This document shows, one piece after another, positions 6,444-7,626 of a DNA stretch of 7,626 nt. Origin of the DNA: Aliarcobacter sp. (GTDB taxonomy: Bacteria > Campylobacterota > Campylobacteria > Campylobacterales > Arcobacteraceae); assembly GCA_023268955.1 (NCBI GenBank), contig JALRJW010000133.1:1-7626 (forward strand), in the 5' to 3' direction. The position numbers and the translations under genes are program-made. Every line of letters starts with the position of its first letter. Position 1 is the stretch's first letter. Below the pieces are notes generated by a model. That model was given only the letters and a program-made list of their open reading frames with translations. It searched no databases and was not told where the DNA came from.

Positions 6444-6476
6444 GGAAAATTTTTTTCCTTTAATAATAAATATTAA
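6444..6476. promoter_or_regulatory. Two adjacent dyads in the regulator/katG intergenic region, candidate operators
   Basis: The first dyad is GGAAAA-TTT-TTTTCC (6444-6458). The second, 1 nt on, is TTAATAATAAATATTAA (6460-6476), whose 8-1-8 halves match at seven of eight positions. The second loosely resembles the AT-rich palindromes bound by Fur/PerR-type repressors, and PerR is a known regulator of peroxide genes in Campylobacterota. The match is weak and the region very AT-rich, so no regulator is claimed. Confidence 0.3.
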
Positions 6477-6504
6477 TAATTCTTTAAGTTTATGAGAGTA
6501 AGAT

Positions 6505-6510
6505 TATATT
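6505..6510 (+). promoter_or_regulatory. Candidate -10 element of the katG promoter
   Basis: TATATT at 6505-6510 would start a transcript near 6517, giving a 5' leader of about 27 nt, just downstream of the two dyads. A poor -35-like TTTAAG is 16 nt upstream. Other AT-rich hexamers nearby are almost as good. Confidence 0.25.
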
Positions 6511-6543
6511 TGAACAATTAAATTATATTTTAAAGGAGATATT

Positions 6544-7626
6544 ATGGCTGGTAAATGCCCTTTTGGATTTGGGAAATCAAATCCTATGGTTAAAAACGAA
6601 GGTACATCAAATAAAGATTGGTGGCCAAATCAATTAAATCTTAAAATTCTTTCTCAACACTCAAATAAAGTAAATCCTTTAGGAGAGGATTTCGATTATA
6701 AAAAAGAGTTTGAAAAAATTGATTATAAGGCTTTAAAACAAGATTTAGAAAATCTTATGACAGATTCACAAGATTGGTGGCCTGCTGATTATGGTCATTA
6801 TGGACCACTATTTATAAGAATGGCATGGCATAGTGCAGGAACATATAGAACAGGTGATGGTAGAGGTGGAGGAGCTACAGGTTCTCAAAGACTAGCACCT
6901 CTAAATTCATGGCCTGATAATGCAAACCTTGATAAAGCAAGAAGACTTTTATGGCCTATAAAACAAAAATATGGAAATAAAATTTCATGGGCTGATTTAA
7001 TGATTTTAGCTGGAAATGTTGCAATTGAATCAATGGGTCTTAAAACATTTGGATTCTCAGGAGGTAGAGCTGATGTTTGGGAGCCTGAAGAGGATATTTA
7101 TTGGGGTAAAGAAACAGAGTGGTTAGGTGATAAAAGATACGAAGACAAAAACAAAAGAGAAGCACTTGATAATCCGTTAGCAGCTGTTCAAATGGGACTT
7201 ATTTATGTAAATCCAGAAGGTCCAAATGGAGAGCCTGACCCTATTCAATCAGGAATTGATATTAGAGAAACATTTAAAAGAATGGCTATGAATGACGAAG
7301 AAACAGTAGCTCTAACAGCAGGTGGTCATACTTTTGGTAAATGTCATGGTGCAGGAGATGCAGCTAATGTTGGAGCAGAACCAGAAGCTGAAGGTTTAGT
7401 TGCACAAGGTTTAGGATGGCTTAGTAAGTTTTTAAGTGGTAAAGGTGATGATACTATTACAAGTGGTATTGAAGGTTCATGGACTCCAAACCCTACAAAA
7501 TGGGATAATGGTTACTTTGATTTACTATTAGGATATGATTGGGAATTAACAAAATCACCAGCAGGTGCTTGGCAATGGGTTCCAAAGGATGTTAAAGAAG
7601 AACACTTAGCACCAGCTGCCCATGAT
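6544..7626 (+). CDS. katG: Catalase-peroxidase KatG, 3' partial
   Basis: KatG is a bifunctional heme enzyme that breaks down H2O2 (catalase) and also acts as a peroxidase. The visible 361 codons are open to the right edge and cover most of the N-terminal heme domain of a protein usually 720-750 residues long. Distal pocket: RMAWHSAGTYR gives Arg92, Trp95 and His96. The KatG-specific Met-Tyr-Trp crosslink is complete, with Trp95, Tyr221 (LIYVNPEGPNG) and Met247 (RMAMND). Proximal His262 is in TAGGHTFGKCHGAG, and the proximal Trp is Trp313 (SWTPNPTKWDN). The proximal Asp should lie just past the edge. The start ATG has an AAAGGAGA Shine-Dalgarno 5 nt upstream and the N-terminal KCPFG typical of the family. 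No signal peptide is seen, so it is cytosolic. It is transcribed divergently from the response regulator, which may control it. Confidence 0.97.
   Translation, partial: MAGKCPFGFGKSNPMVKNEGTSNKDWWPNQLNLKILSQHSNKVNPLGEDFDYKKEFEKIDYKALKQDLENLMTDSQDWWPADYGHYGPLFIRMAWHSAGTYRTGDGRGGGATGSQRLAPLNSWPDNANLDKARRLLWPIKQKYGNKISWADLMILAGNVAIESMGLKTFGFSGGRADVWEPEEDIYWGKETEWLGDKRYEDKNKREALDNPLAAVQMGLIYVNPEGPNGEPDPIQSGIDIRETFKRMAMNDEETVALTAGGHTFGKCHGAGDAANVGAEPEAEGLVAQGLGWLSKFLSGKGDDTITSGIEGSWTPNPTKWDNGYFDLLLGYDWELTKSPAGAWQWVPKDVKEEHLAPAAHD

Noticed and set aside
1..7626. tRNA, rRNA, CRISPR array or intact mobile element
   Set aside because: No tRNA-like or rRNA sequence, regularly spaced repeats or transposase/integrase motifs were seen on either strand.

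Overview
The window is AT-rich, compactly coded DNA whose gene content and protein style point to a Campylobacterota bacterium of the Arcobacter group (Arcobacter, Aliarcobacter, Poseidonibacter and relatives). That placement is an inference from protein character and base composition. There is no rRNA or other marker gene in the window.

Layout: (1) 2-2455, plus strand: two adjacent PLP enzymes of the trans-sulfuration (Cys/Met metabolism) family. The first is cut by the left edge. The second is a long form with an N-terminal extension of about 170 residues, like the fungal cystathionine gamma-synthases (STR2/MET-7 type). (2) 2493-2949: the decayed remains of a secreted family 3 glycoside hydrolase (NagZ-like beta-N-acetylhexosaminidase), with a frameshift, a large internal loss that includes the catalytic-loop region, and a truncated C-terminus. 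(3) 2950-3141: an intergenic control region with an 11-bp perfect inverted repeat whose arms lie 65 bp apart, and an 11-nt-phased direct repeat. (4) 3142-5680: a two-gene operon for a divergent cytochrome bd-superfamily complex. Subunit 1 is CydA-like with a C-terminal cytochrome c domain (CSNCH). Subunit 2 is also CydA-like, not a recognisable CydB. (5) 5682-5709: a perfect hairpin that can terminate transcription from both sides and overlaps the stop codon of the next, convergent gene. (6) 6357-5695, minus strand: an OmpR-family response regulator with a degenerate receiver domain, started by TTG. (7) 6358-6543: a divergent promoter region with two adjacent dyads. (8) 6544 to the right edge: katG, the bifunctional catalase-peroxidase, cut at 361 codons.

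The right half reads as an oxygen and oxidative-stress neighbourhood: a probable cytochrome c-linked membrane oxidase, a peroxide-detoxifying KatG, and between them a regulator that probably does not depend on ordinary Asp phosphorylation. The left half is sulfur amino-acid metabolism and is separated from the right half by the pseudogene. The most unusual items are the two-CydA-like oxidase with a fused c-heme, the pseudo-receiver regulator beside katG, and the fungal-type cystathionine gamma-synthase in tandem with an ordinary family member.
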